A stretch of DNA of 64,000 bases, taken from positions 1 to 64,000 of the forward strand of contig JAECRO010000011.1 in assembly GCA_016000195.1 (NCBI GenBank), read 5' to 3'. The DNA comes from Burkholderiales bacterium (lineage in GTDB: Bacteria > Pseudomonadota > Gammaproteobacteria > Burkholderiales > Burkholderiaceae_C). Shown piece by piece: positions 31,232 to 39,815 of the stretch. The notes under the pieces were generated by a model. The model did no database searches. It was not told the origin of the DNA and worked only from the letters and a program-made list of their open reading frames with translations. The translations under genes and the position numbers were made by a program. Each line of letters starts with the position of its first letter. Positions within the stretch are counted from its first letter, which is position 1.

Positions 31232-31295
31232 ATGAATAAAAACAGCTGCTAGCGCAATATCAACCTGCATGAGTAGCTATCAATTAAGTAGCAAT
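31232..31295. repeat. dispersed repeat, copy 5, overlapping the end of an AraC gene
   Basis: AACAGCTGCTAGCGC, GAGTAGCTATCAATTAAG and TAGCAATTTCGGC. The repeat includes the stop and last codons of the AraC-family gene at 31284. Confidence 0.6.
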
Positions 31296-32153
31296 TTCGG
31301 CTGAAGGCTGCGGGCTTTTGGCATGGAACTGGCTCGGCGGCTGGCCCATGGCCGCCTTGAACATGGCGGAAAACGCGCTTTCGCTGGCGTAGCCGCTGGC
31401 CGCCGCGATCTGGCCGACCGGAATGCCGCGCGCCAGCATGGGCAGGGCATGCGCCAGGATGGCCTGCTGGCGCCACTGCTGGTAGCTCAGTCCCAGCTGC
31501 TCGCGAAACAGCCGCGCCACTGTGCGCTCGCTGGCGCCAATGTCGGCCGCCCAGCCGGCCAGCGTGGCGCGTTCGGAAGGCGCCCGGAGCACGGCCTGGC
31601 ACAAGGCGCGCAGGCGCTTGTCGCCGGTGTCGGGGTGGGGCATGGGCACGCCCAGCGCCTGGATGTCGGCATGCGTGATTTCGTCGAGCACCAGCGCGCT
31701 GAGCCATTGCGCCCGCGACTCCGGCAGGCGCTGCCCGGTGCCGTCATCGAGCGAATGGACCAGCTCGCGCAGCAGCGGCGACACCACCATCACGCGGCAG
31801 CCCTGCCAGCCTTCAGGCGTTGCGCTGGCATCCAGGTAGAGCGTGCGCAATTCGGCGGCCTGCAGCACGGTGATGTGATGGCGCGCACCCGGCGCAATCC
31901 ACACCGCCCGCGATGGCGGAATGATGTAGGTGATTTCGTCGGCCTTGGCCTGGTCGGGCCGGGTGTACTCGGCCGTGACCTGCACGACGCCGGTGGCGCA
32001 GTAGGCCAGCTGCGCCCAGGCATGCGTATGCGGCTCCAGGTGCGTGTCGGCCGCCATCGAACGCGACCGCACCCGCACCGGGCGCTGCGGGCTGGGCGTG
32101 AACAGGTCCGTGTTGCCCAGGGAAATCAAGAGCAGCCGGCTGTTGCGGGTCAT
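31284..32153 (-). CDS. AraC-family transcriptional regulator
   Basis: Predicted regulator of about 289 residues. An N-terminal cupin-like half includes HLEPHTHAWAQLAYCATG (about 38-55), and a C-terminal double helix-turn-helix reads TLAGWAADIGASERTVARLF and VGQIAAASGYASESAFSAMF. The likely start is MTRNSRLLLISLG at 32153; an in-frame GTG at 32204 is possible. It is divergent from an MFS exporter and probably controls it. The last codons come from a dispersed repeat copy. Confidence 0.88.
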   Translation of the reverse strand: MTRNSRLLLISLGNTDLFTPSPQRPVRVRSRSMAADTHLEPHTHAWAQLAYCATGVVQVTAEYTRPDQAKADEITYIIPPSRAVWIAPGARHHITVLQAAELRTLYLDASATPEGWQGCRVMVVSPLLRELVHSLDDGTGQRLPESRAQWLSALVLDEITHADIQALGVPMPHPDTGDKRLRALCQAVLRAPSERATLAGWAADIGASERTVARLFREQLGLSYQQWRQQAILAHALPMLARGIPVGQIAAASGYASESAFSAMFKAAMGQPPSQFHAKSPQPSAEIAT

Positions 32154-32281
32154 GGGCAAACCAGTGCTGGAAAGGGTAGCGCCGTCAGGGCGGCGAGGGT
32201 CCACCCGTGATTGTCAGAAATTCGATGAAACATGGCTTTTTGTCGCATTTCAGAAGCGGGCGCCAATACTACGATAGCCCA

Positions 32282-33517
32282 ATGAATACTTCAAGCACCT
32301 TGAGCCGGCCCGCGGGCGCCGTTCCCCTGCGCAGCGACGCCAGCGTGATCGGCCTGGTCGGGCTGGCGCACCTGATCAGCCATTTCAGCCAGTTGCTGCT
32401 GGCGCCGCTGTTTCCGTGGCTCAAGGAGGCCTTCAGCGTCAGCTATGCCGAGCTGGGATTCTTGATGACGATTTTCTTCGTGGTGTCGTGCGCGGTGCAG
32501 GCGCTGTCGGGCTTCGTGGTGGACCGATTCGGCCCGCGTCCGATTCTTTTTGGCGGCCTGGCCCTGCTGGGTGTGGCGGCTTTCGGCTATTCGGTCAGCA
32601 CCAGCTACTGGATGCTGGCTGGCTTTGCCGTGATTGGCGGTATGGGCAACGGCGTGTTCCATCCGGTGGACTACACGCTGCTCAACCGCAAGATCAGCCC
32701 GTCCCGCCTGGGCCATGCCTACAGCGTTCACGGCATCACCGGCAGCCTGGGCTGGGCGCTGGCGCCGGCGCTGATGGTGGGCCTGACGTTCGCGTATTCG
32801 TGGCGCGTTGCCCTGGCCGCTGCGGGCGTGCTGGCGTTCGCGGTGCTGGCGGTGCTGCTGGTGAACCGGGACAAGCTGGCCCTGAAGGTGGCGGCGCCGG
32901 CCAGCGGCGCGGCCCGGGTCGATGGCGGGCTGGACTTCCTGAAAATTCCGGCGGTGTGGATGTGCTTTGCCTTTTTCTTCTGGTTTGCGATTGTCTTGAG
33001 CGTCGTGCAGGCCTTCGCGCCCGAGGCCGCCCGGCAGCTGCACGGCGTGCCGCAGTCGCTGGTGGCGATGTGCCTGACCATCTACATGGTGTGCAGCGCC
33101 GGCGGCATGGTGCTGGGCGGCTTTCTGGCGGCCAACCCGGCGCGCTGCGAGCGCATCGTGGGTGCGGGCATGGGCGTGGCGGCGATGGTGGCGCTGACGC
33201 TGGCACTGGGCCATCTGTCGGCCTGGATGGTGCCGGTGCTGTTTGGCGTGATGGGCTTTGCCGCCGGCATTGCCGGTCCGTCGCGCGACCTGCTGGTCAA
33301 GCGCTCGACGCCTGAAAACGCCTCGGGCCGTGTTTATGGCGTGGTGTACGCGGGGCTGGACATTGGCCAGGCGGTGTCGCCGCTGATCTTCGGCGTGATG
33401 ATGGACCACGGCCAGTACCGGGGCGTTCTGCTGGGGCTGGCCTTGATGCAGGGCATCTTGATCGCCAGCGCCTTCAATGTGCGGCGTGTGCGCCGCACCG
33501 CCATGGCAACGGCCTGA
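32282..33517 (+). CDS. MFS transporter, fosmidomycin-resistance (Fsr)-like
   Basis: The 411-residue protein has about 12 transmembrane helices. DRFGPRPILFGG (loop 2-3 MFS motif, about 83) and the segment GNGVFHPVDYTLLNRKISPS are typical of the Fsr-like subgroup. The start at 32282 (MNTSSTLSRP) gives a normal N-terminus. The substrate is unknown; Fsr proteins export fosmidomycin. It is divergent from an AraC-type regulator. Confidence 0.87.
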   Translation: MNTSSTLSRPAGAVPLRSDASVIGLVGLAHLISHFSQLLLAPLFPWLKEAFSVSYAELGFLMTIFFVVSCAVQALSGFVVDRFGPRPILFGGLALLGVAAFGYSVSTSYWMLAGFAVIGGMGNGVFHPVDYTLLNRKISPSRLGHAYSVHGITGSLGWALAPALMVGLTFAYSWRVALAAAGVLAFAVLAVLLVNRDKLALKVAAPASGAARVDGGLDFLKIPAVWMCFAFFFWFAIVLSVVQAFAPEAARQLHGVPQSLVAMCLTIYMVCSAGGMVLGGFLAANPARCERIVGAGMGVAAMVALTLALGHLSAWMVPVLFGVMGFAAGIAGPSRDLLVKRSTPENASGRVYGVVYAGLDIGQAVSPLIFGVMMDHGQYRGVLLGLALMQGILIASAFNVRRVRRTAMATA

Positions 33518-33628
33518 CAAGCCGGAAGCCTGCGGGCCGGCGGGTGTGTAAAAACCGCTGGCAGCCGGCCTTTATGATGGCAGTCCCCTTGACTCCAGCT
33601 TGCTGCCCATCAGCGGTGCGGCCCTTTC

Positions 33629-36088
33629 ATGCGTATTGCTCTGCCACGAATCCGGGATTTTTCTTCTCGCCGGCCTGATTTTCCTGTCGGGCTGCCGCGT
33701 TTCGCCCGGGCGCTGCGCTTTCCGGTTTTCGGCCTGCTGCTCATGCTGGCCGCACTGTGCGCCCAGGCCCAGCCCGGGGACTTCGACGCGTCGCTGGACA
33801 CGGCGCGCCTGCTGATCGACAAGGCACGAAAAGTCCTCGACGACCCGCCCAATGACGCGGCGGACCTGCTGCCACTGCGCACCGAGGTGCTGGGCGCCGG
33901 CGCCCAGGCCGAGGCCGCCGCCGCGCTGCTGGAGCCGCAACTGGCCAGCGTGCAGGCGCGGCTCGCTGAACTCGGGCCGGTCACGCCCGGACAAGCCGAG
34001 GCGCACGATGTGGCCGTCCTGCGATCCCAGCTGAACAAAAACCGCGCCGAACTCGATGCCCAGTTCAAGCGGGCCAAGCTGCTGGCTGTGGAGAGCGAGC
34101 AGACGGCGGGTGAAATCTCGGCGCTGCGGCGTTCTGAATTCCAGGCGCGGCTGGGCGAGCGCACGTCCTCGATCCTGAGCAGCCTGTTCTGGTCTGAATT
34201 ACGGATGGACCTGCCAGCCGATGCGCAAAATGCCAGACGCCTGTTCGATCAGCTGGTCATGGCCGCCCGGGCCAGCGGCGCCTGGGTCTGGTCCAGCGTG
34301 GGCCTGATCGGGCTGGTGCTGCTGGGCCTGCATTTGTGGGCCGGCCATGCGTTCCTGGGGCTGACGACCACCCGCGTGCCGCCGGGCCGCCTGCGCCGCT
34401 CGCTGCATGCCTGGACACGGGTGCTGCTGCCCACGGCCACGGCCGGCTTGATGGCCGAGGCGGCTTACCTGGGGCTGGTCTGGGTTGCGCCCTTGCCAGA
34501 GGCGCTGGCGCCGCTCATGAGCCGGCTGGCCGGCGTCATCTGTTTTGGCGGCTATGTTGTCGGCCTGGGCCACGCCTTGCTGCTGCCGGCGCGCCCGTCC
34601 TGGCGGCTGCTGCCCCTGCCGGATGTGCTGGCGCTGAGACTTCGCTGGCTGCCGCCCCTGCTGGCGCTGCTGATGGTGCTGACCTGGGCCCTCATCCCGC
34701 TGACCGCGCAGATCAATGCCAGCCTGGTCACGACGGTGGCGCTTGACTGCATCGTCGCGCTGGCCATGGCGCTGGCCATGGGGCTGGGGCTGCTGCAAAG
34801 CAATCTTGCGCGCCGGAAGGCGCTGCGTGAGCCCGGGTCTGCCGCTGCCTGGCCGCCCAGCCCGCTGTGGCTGACCAGCGTGATCGGCCTGGCCTGGCTG
34901 GGCGCGGCCGTCAGTTTTCTGGCGCTGCTGCTCGGCTATGTGGCGCTGGGCAGTTTCTTGGTTCACCAGATGGCCTGGATGACCATCGTGCTGGGCTCGG
35001 CCTACCTGCTGGCGGTGCTGGTGGACGATGGCTTCACCACGCTGCTGAGCCCGCCGGCAGGCGCTGTCGGCCCGGCGGAAGGCGCTGGCGCGGCGGCTGA
35101 ACAACCGGCAAGCCCGTTTTTCAAGGTCCGCCGGCAGGCTGCCGTGCTGCTGTCGGGCGTGGGCCGTCTGCTGGTGGTGGTGCTGACGCTGATGCTGCTG
35201 CTGGCGCCGTTTGGAGAAGGCCCTTCAGAGCTGTTCCAGCGCGCCGACAAGCTGCACCAGGGGGTTTCGATTGGCGAATTCCAGATTCGCCCGATGTCGG
35301 TACTGCAGGCGCTGGTGGTGATCGGCCTGTGCCTGGTGGTGGTACGCATCGTCAGGCGCTGGCTGAAGGAAGACTACCTGCCCACCACCTCGCTCGACAC
35401 CGGCATGCAGGCTTGGACGGCCACGCTGTTTGCCTATGCCGGCAACCTGCTGGCCTTGTCGCTGGGCCTGGCCGCCGTGGGCATTGGGCTGGAGCGCATT
35501 GCCTGGGTGGCCAGCGCGCTGTCGGTGGGCATTGGTTTTGGCCTGCAGGCGGTGGTGCAGAATTTTGTCTCGGGCCTCATCATGCTGGCGGAAAAGCCGG
35601 TCAAGGTCGGCGACTGGGTGTCGCTGGGCGGCATCGAGGGCGATATCCGGCGCATCAATGTGCGTGCGACCGAAATCCAGATGGGCGACCGCTCCACCGT
35701 GATCGTTCCGAATTCGGAGTTCATCACCAAGACCGTGCGCAACGTCACCCATGCCAATCCGCTGGGGCTGGTCAAGATTTTGCTGCCCGTGCCGCTGGCC
35801 GCCGATGCCGACCAGGTGCGCTGCCTCGTTCTGAAAATTTTCGAGGCGCATGCCGATGTGCTGAAAGCGCCCGAGCCTGGCGTGCAGCTCGACAGCATCG
35901 ACAGCGCCGGCATGGTGTTTAATGCCACCGCCTTCGTCAACTCGCCGCGCATGGCTTATGGCGTGCGCAGCGCCTTGATGTTCGATGTGCTCAGGGGGCT
36001 GCGCGAGGCTGGCATTTCGCTGGTCAAGCCGGACGGCCTGGTGCTCAGGGAGGCGACAGAGCGGGCGCCGGAGCCGCCTGCGCCGTAA
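33629..36088 (+). CDS. large MscS-family channel with DUF3772 domain
   Basis: The 819-residue inner-membrane protein has an N-terminal signal-like helix (about 35-50), a periplasmic coiled helical DUF3772 region (about 50-190), about 10-11 transmembrane segments, and a C-terminal MscS core: GIGFGLQAVVQNFVSGLIML (about 632-651), then VGDWVSLGGIEGDIRRINVRA. MscS-type channels open under membrane tension in hypoosmotic shock; the role of the large periplasmic part is not known. Confidence 0.93.
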   Translation: MRIALPRIRDFSSRRPDFPVGLPRFARALRFPVFGLLLMLAALCAQAQPGDFDASLDTARLLIDKARKVLDDPPNDAADLLPLRTEVLGAGAQAEAAAALLEPQLASVQARLAELGPVTPGQAEAHDVAVLRSQLNKNRAELDAQFKRAKLLAVESEQTAGEISALRRSEFQARLGERTSSILSSLFWSELRMDLPADAQNARRLFDQLVMAARASGAWVWSSVGLIGLVLLGLHLWAGHAFLGLTTTRVPPGRLRRSLHAWTRVLLPTATAGLMAEAAYLGLVWVAPLPEALAPLMSRLAGVICFGGYVVGLGHALLLPARPSWRLLPLPDVLALRLRWLPPLLALLMVLTWALIPLTAQINASLVTTVALDCIVALAMALAMGLGLLQSNLARRKALREPGSAAAWPPSPLWLTSVIGLAWLGAAVSFLALLLGYVALGSFLVHQMAWMTIVLGSAYLLAVLVDDGFTTLLSPPAGAVGPAEGAGAAAEQPASPFFKVRRQAAVLLSGVGRLLVVVLTLMLLLAPFGEGPSELFQRADKLHQGVSIGEFQIRPMSVLQALVVIGLCLVVVRIVRRWLKEDYLPTTSLDTGMQAWTATLFAYAGNLLALSLGLAAVGIGLERIAWVASALSVGIGFGLQAVVQNFVSGLIMLAEKPVKVGDWVSLGGIEGDIRRINVRATEIQMGDRSTVIVPNSEFITKTVRNVTHANPLGLVKILLPVPLAADADQVRCLVLKIFEAHADVLKAPEPGVQLDSIDSAGMVFNATAFVNSPRMAYGVRSALMFDVLRGLREAGISLVKPDGLVLREATERAPEPPAP

Positions 36089-36194
36089 GCGGGTGTTTTC
36101 GGCGCCCGGCGGGTTGCACTGCCGGGTGCGCAGGCGTACATTGACCCATCGACACGGCATGGCGCCCAGGATTTTGTAACTTCAGGAGACTTCA

Positions 36195-36497
36195 ATGACC
36201 GCATCCCAAACCCCTCCCGCCAACGACTTTGTCCGCTGGGTGGAAGAAAAATCAGACATGGTCATGGCCGATCTGGGCGACAAGTTTCCGCCCGCGACCA
36301 GCGGCCCCGAGGCGATTCACAGCGAGACGTTTACCCAGCGCATCGAGGAAGTCCTGCTGGGCCATGAGGCGCCCGACCAGGCGCTGCTCGAAGAGCTGGC
36401 CGCTCTGGAAGACGTGCCGCCCCTGAGCGATGAAGAACTGGCCCGCCAGGCGCTGGAATCGGGCGGCGCCGACGCCGACCCGGCCACGCCCGAATAA
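36195..36497 (+). CDS. small acidic conserved-looking protein (100 aa)
   Basis: A clear ribosome binding site (CAGGAG) precedes ATG 36195. The product is very acidic, with little Lys or Arg (FVRWVEEKSDMVMADLGDKF, LEELAALEDVPPLSDEEL). It has no signal peptide or transmembrane helix and would be soluble. I recognise no domain. It sits after the MscS gene and before a TPP-enzyme relic. Confidence 0.65.
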   Translation: MTASQTPPANDFVRWVEEKSDMVMADLGDKFPPATSGPEAIHSETFTQRIEEVLLGHEAPDQALLEELAALEDVPPLSDEELARQALESGGADADPATPE

Positions 36498-36569
36498 GCG
36501 GGGTGTGGCCTTTCACCTCGCGATAGCGTGCGCCCGGTTGAAGGCGCAATGCATAGGCGCAATGAATGC

Positions 36570-36986
36570 ATGGCGTCACAACTTGCCGGCCACCTTCTTG
36601 TCGATGGCCTTCTGGCCCAGGGCGTCACCCATGCATTCGGCGTTCCGGGGGAAAGCTACCTGGCGGTCCTTGACGGGCTGCATGCGCGCCGCCACCAGAT
36701 ACGCTTCATCACCTGCCGCCAGGAGGGCGGTGCGGCCTTCATGGCCGAGGCGCACGGCAAATTGACCGGACGCTCCGGCGTCTGCATGGTCATGCGCGGG
36801 CCGGGCGCGACCAATGCGTCCAGCGGCGTGCGCATTACCCGCACGGACGAGTTCGAGGTCGAGTTGCTGGCCGCGCTGGCCCGGCCCGAGGGCACGGTGA
36901 TCGAGGTCACACTGGACCCGGAAGTCATCACCACGCGCGCAACGTTGTCATCAATCACGCAAGGCACGCTGAATAAGCCGCTATAA
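36570..36986 (+). pseudogene. acetolactate-synthase-like TPP enzyme, internally deleted
   Basis: Residues 1-87 match the N-terminal TPP-binding domain (DGLLAQGVTHAFGVPGESYL, ITCRQEGGAAFMAEAHGKLT, VMRGPGATNASS). The frame then runs directly into what looks like the extreme C-terminus of the same family (GVRITRTDEFEVELLAALAR, VIEVTLDPEVITTRATL). Around 400 internal residues, including the PYR/PP cofactor core, are missing without a frame change. The tail and stop lie in a dispersed repeat copy. It cannot be an active enzyme. Confidence 0.8.
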
Positions 36987-37040
36987 AAATAGCAGCAGCT
37001 CGTGCCCGCCTGTATTCCACAAAAGCCATTTTGGCATGAA
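36979..37040. repeat. dispersed repeat, copy 6
   Basis: GCTATAAAAATAGCAGCAGC, TCGTGCCCGCC, AAAAGCCATTTTGGCAT. It supplies the stop codon of the TPP-enzyme relic. Confidence 0.7.
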
Positions 37041-37110
37041 AATTCTACGCTCAAGCTGTCATTTCAAGGTGTAAGCGCTTGATGTCAGGCGCAACCATCG
37101 GAGCTGATTT

Positions 37111-37128
37111 TTGTCACACAATTGACAT
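37111..37128 (+). promoter_or_regulatory. PHO-box-like site upstream of ppk
   Basis: TTGTCAC at 37111 and TTGACAT at 37122 are direct repeats 11 bases apart, as in PHO boxes (CTGTCAT-n4-CTGTCAT). It lies about 30 bases before the ppk ribosome binding site. Confidence 0.6.
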
Positions 37129-37157
37129 CAAATGCATCAACACTAGGAGTTATTTTT

Positions 37158-39278
37158 TTGACGATAAGACCTGTCTTGCTGATTCCTACCTCAACCGCTG
37201 CACCGCTTCCCGCCACTGTGCCCATCAAGTTTCTTGACCGCGATCACAGCATCCTCGCTTTCAACGAGCGGGTGTTTGACTGGGCGCGGCGCGCGGACGT
37301 GCCGCTGCTGGAGCGGCTGCGTTTTCTGTGCATCGTGTCGTCCAATCTGGACGAGTTTTTTGAAGTGCGCGCGGTTTCCCATCTGACGGCTGCCCAGAAC
37401 AACGAGCAAAATGGCGTTTACACGGCCGAATCCTTCAAGGCGCTCTCCGGCATTGCCCATGACATGGTGGCGCGCCAGTATGCGCTGTACAACGATGAGC
37501 TGTTGCCCGCGTTCGGGCGCGAGGGCATCCGCATCGTCTCGCACGGGGAGCGAAGCACGGTGCAGCAGCGCTGGGTCAAGTCTTATTTTGAACGCGCGGT
37601 TCGGCCGCTGCTGATCCCGGTCGGGCTGGACCCTTCGCATCCATTCCCGCAGGTGGCCAACAAGTCGCTGAACTTCATCGTCCGGCTGGGCGGGTGCGAC
37701 GCCTTTGGGCGCGAGAATGAAATCGCCATCGTCAAGGTGCCCCGGGTCTTGCCGCGCCTGATCCACATGCCCAGCCGTGGTGAGGAAACCGGCAACAAGC
37801 TGTTCCTGTCGCTGTCCAGCGTGATTCGGGCGCACCTGGTGGACTTGTTCCCGGGCCGCAAGGTGGGCGAGTTTTCCCAGTTCCGCGTGACCCGCCACTC
37901 CGATCTGGAAGTCGATGAAGACGACGTGGAAAACCTGCGCACCGCCTTGCGTCTGGGACTGGAGCAGCGCCACTACGGCCAGGCCGTCCGGCTGGAAGTG
38001 TCGGCCGGCTGCTCGGACTATTTGTCGAGCTTCCTGCTCAAGCAGTTCAACCTGCCGGCGCTGGCGCTGTATCGGGTTCCAGGTCCGGTCAACCTGGTGC
38101 GGCTGACGCAGCTGGTGGACCTGGTCAACGACCCCAGGCTGCTGTTTCCGCGCTACAAGGCGTGTTATCCGCAGCAGCTTCAGCCGGGCCAGTCTTTCTT
38201 CGAGCGCTTGCGGCAGGGCGATGTGTCGATTCACCAGCCTTTTGAAAGCTTCGACGGCGTACTGGCCTTTCTGCGCGAGGCGGTCAACGACCCGCAGGTG
38301 CTGGCGATCAGGCAGACCATTTACCGAACCGGACCCGATTCGGAGCTGATGTTGCTGCTGCGGGAAGCCGTGCGGCGCGGCAAGGAGGTCATGGTGGTGG
38401 TCGAGCTGAAGGCGCGCTTTGATGAAGAAGCCAACATCAACTGGGCCGAAATGCTGGAGTCCATCGGCGCGCAAGTGGTCTATGGCGTGATGGGCCTGAA
38501 AACCCATGCCAAGATGCTGCTCGTCACCCGGCGCGAAGGCCGGCGCCTGGTGCGCTATGCCCACCTGTCCACCGGCAACTACAACCCCGGCACGGCCCGG
38601 CTGTATACCGACATCAGCTACCTCACCGCCGATCCGCTCCTGACCGCTGACATCGACCATGTGTTCGTGCATCTGGCCAGCCACAGCCGCCTGCCCAGGC
38701 TGAACCACCTGCTGCTGGCGCCATTCCAGCTGCAGCGCAAACTGCTTGAAAAAATCGACACGCTGGCGCAGGCCGCGCTGCAGGGCAAGGACACGCGCAT
38801 CGTCGTCAAGACCAATGCACTCACTGATGAAGACCTGATGCGCTCGCTCATCAGGGCCGGGCAGTGCGGCGTGAAGATTGACCTGATCGTGCGCGGCGCC
38901 TGCATGCTGCCGGCGCAGGTGCCCGGCGTGACCGACAACATCCGGGTGCGTTCGGTGATTGGCCGCTTCCTGGAGCATTCGCGGGTGTTTTACTTTCGCT
39001 GCGGCGATGACGAAACGCTTTACTTGTCAAGCGCCGACTGGATGAACCGCAACATGCTGCGCCGGGTCGAACTGGCCTGGCCGGTGAATGACCCGGTGAT
39101 TCGGCAGCGCATCATCGACGAATGCCTGGTGGCTTATCTGCATGACGGGCGCGATGCCTGGGATTTGCAGCCCGACGGTACGTATGTGCTGGTGAATCCA
39201 GCTGATCCGGCACGGCGCCATGGCGCTCAGTCTGCGCTGATGGCGCGTTATTCGGCTTCCAAAACACGCGAAAGGTAG
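37158..39278 (+). CDS. ppk1: polyphosphate kinase 1
   Basis: About 706 residues. It polymerises the ATP gamma phosphate into polyphosphate. The N-domain begins FLDRDHSILAFNERVFDWAR; the catalytic histidine is in GLKTHAKMLLVTRREG and a second in IGRFLEHSRVFYF. Two starts are open: TTG 37122 lies in the PHO box, while TTG 37158 follows TAGGAG with 8 bases spacing and is preferred. The gene leads a polyphosphate block with sixA and ppx. Confidence 0.95.
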   Translation: MTIRPVLLIPTSTAAPLPATVPIKFLDRDHSILAFNERVFDWARRADVPLLERLRFLCIVSSNLDEFFEVRAVSHLTAAQNNEQNGVYTAESFKALSGIAHDMVARQYALYNDELLPAFGREGIRIVSHGERSTVQQRWVKSYFERAVRPLLIPVGLDPSHPFPQVANKSLNFIVRLGGCDAFGRENEIAIVKVPRVLPRLIHMPSRGEETGNKLFLSLSSVIRAHLVDLFPGRKVGEFSQFRVTRHSDLEVDEDDVENLRTALRLGLEQRHYGQAVRLEVSAGCSDYLSSFLLKQFNLPALALYRVPGPVNLVRLTQLVDLVNDPRLLFPRYKACYPQQLQPGQSFFERLRQGDVSIHQPFESFDGVLAFLREAVNDPQVLAIRQTIYRTGPDSELMLLLREAVRRGKEVMVVVELKARFDEEANINWAEMLESIGAQVVYGVMGLKTHAKMLLVTRREGRRLVRYAHLSTGNYNPGTARLYTDISYLTADPLLTADIDHVFVHLASHSRLPRLNHLLLAPFQLQRKLLEKIDTLAQAALQGKDTRIVVKTNALTDEDLMRSLIRAGQCGVKIDLIVRGACMLPAQVPGVTDNIRVRSVIGRFLEHSRVFYFRCGDDETLYLSSADWMNRNMLRRVELAWPVNDPVIRQRIIDECLVAYLHDGRDAWDLQPDGTYVLVNPADPARRHGAQSALMARYSASKTRER

Positions 39279-39284
39279 TTCATC

Positions 39285-39758
39285 ATGGATCTGATTTTGT
39301 GGCGTCACGCCGAGGCCGAGGAGATTCCCGAAGCGGAACTGGACGCGCACAGGGATATTGAGCGCAAGCTGACCTCGCGCGGAGAAAAGCAGGCTGCCCG
39401 CATGGCCGAGTGGCTGGACAGGCAGTTGCCCGGCAGTACCCGCATTCTGGCCAGTCCGGCGCGGCGCTGCGAGCAGACCGCGCTGGCGCTGGGGCGAAAA
39501 TTCAAAACCCGCACCGAACTGGCGCCCGGCGCCACGCCCGGAGAGTTGCTGGAACTGGTGCAGTGGCCCCTGAGCAAGACGCCCATGCTGGTCATCGGCC
39601 ACCAGCCCATGCTGGGCCAGGTCATTGCCCAGTTGCTAGGGCTGATTGAAAGTGACTGCGCCATCAAGAAAGGCGCGCTGTGGTGGCTGCGCACGCGCGA
39701 GCGCGATGGCCAGATGCAGACCGTCGTGGTCACGGTTCAGTCACCCGAACTGCTTTAA
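39285..39758 (+). CDS. sixA: phosphohistidine phosphatase SixA
   Basis: The 157-residue histidine phosphatase (RHG family) has its catalytic motif at LILWRHAEAEE (about 3-13), ASPARRCEQTA (about 47) and VIGHQPMLG (about 103), the second histidine. SixA dephosphorylates phosphohistidine proteins. It starts 6 bases after ppk and is likely co-transcribed. Confidence 0.9.
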   Translation: MDLILWRHAEAEEIPEAELDAHRDIERKLTSRGEKQAARMAEWLDRQLPGSTRILASPARRCEQTALALGRKFKTRTELAPGATPGELLELVQWPLSKTPMLVIGHQPMLGQVIAQLLGLIESDCAIKKGALWWLRTRERDGQMQTVVVTVQSPELL

Positions 39759-39815
39759 GCCGGCGGGCAGGCGGCGCCAGGCGCCGATTGCCAGGGCTTG
39801 CCCGCAGCGGCTATT

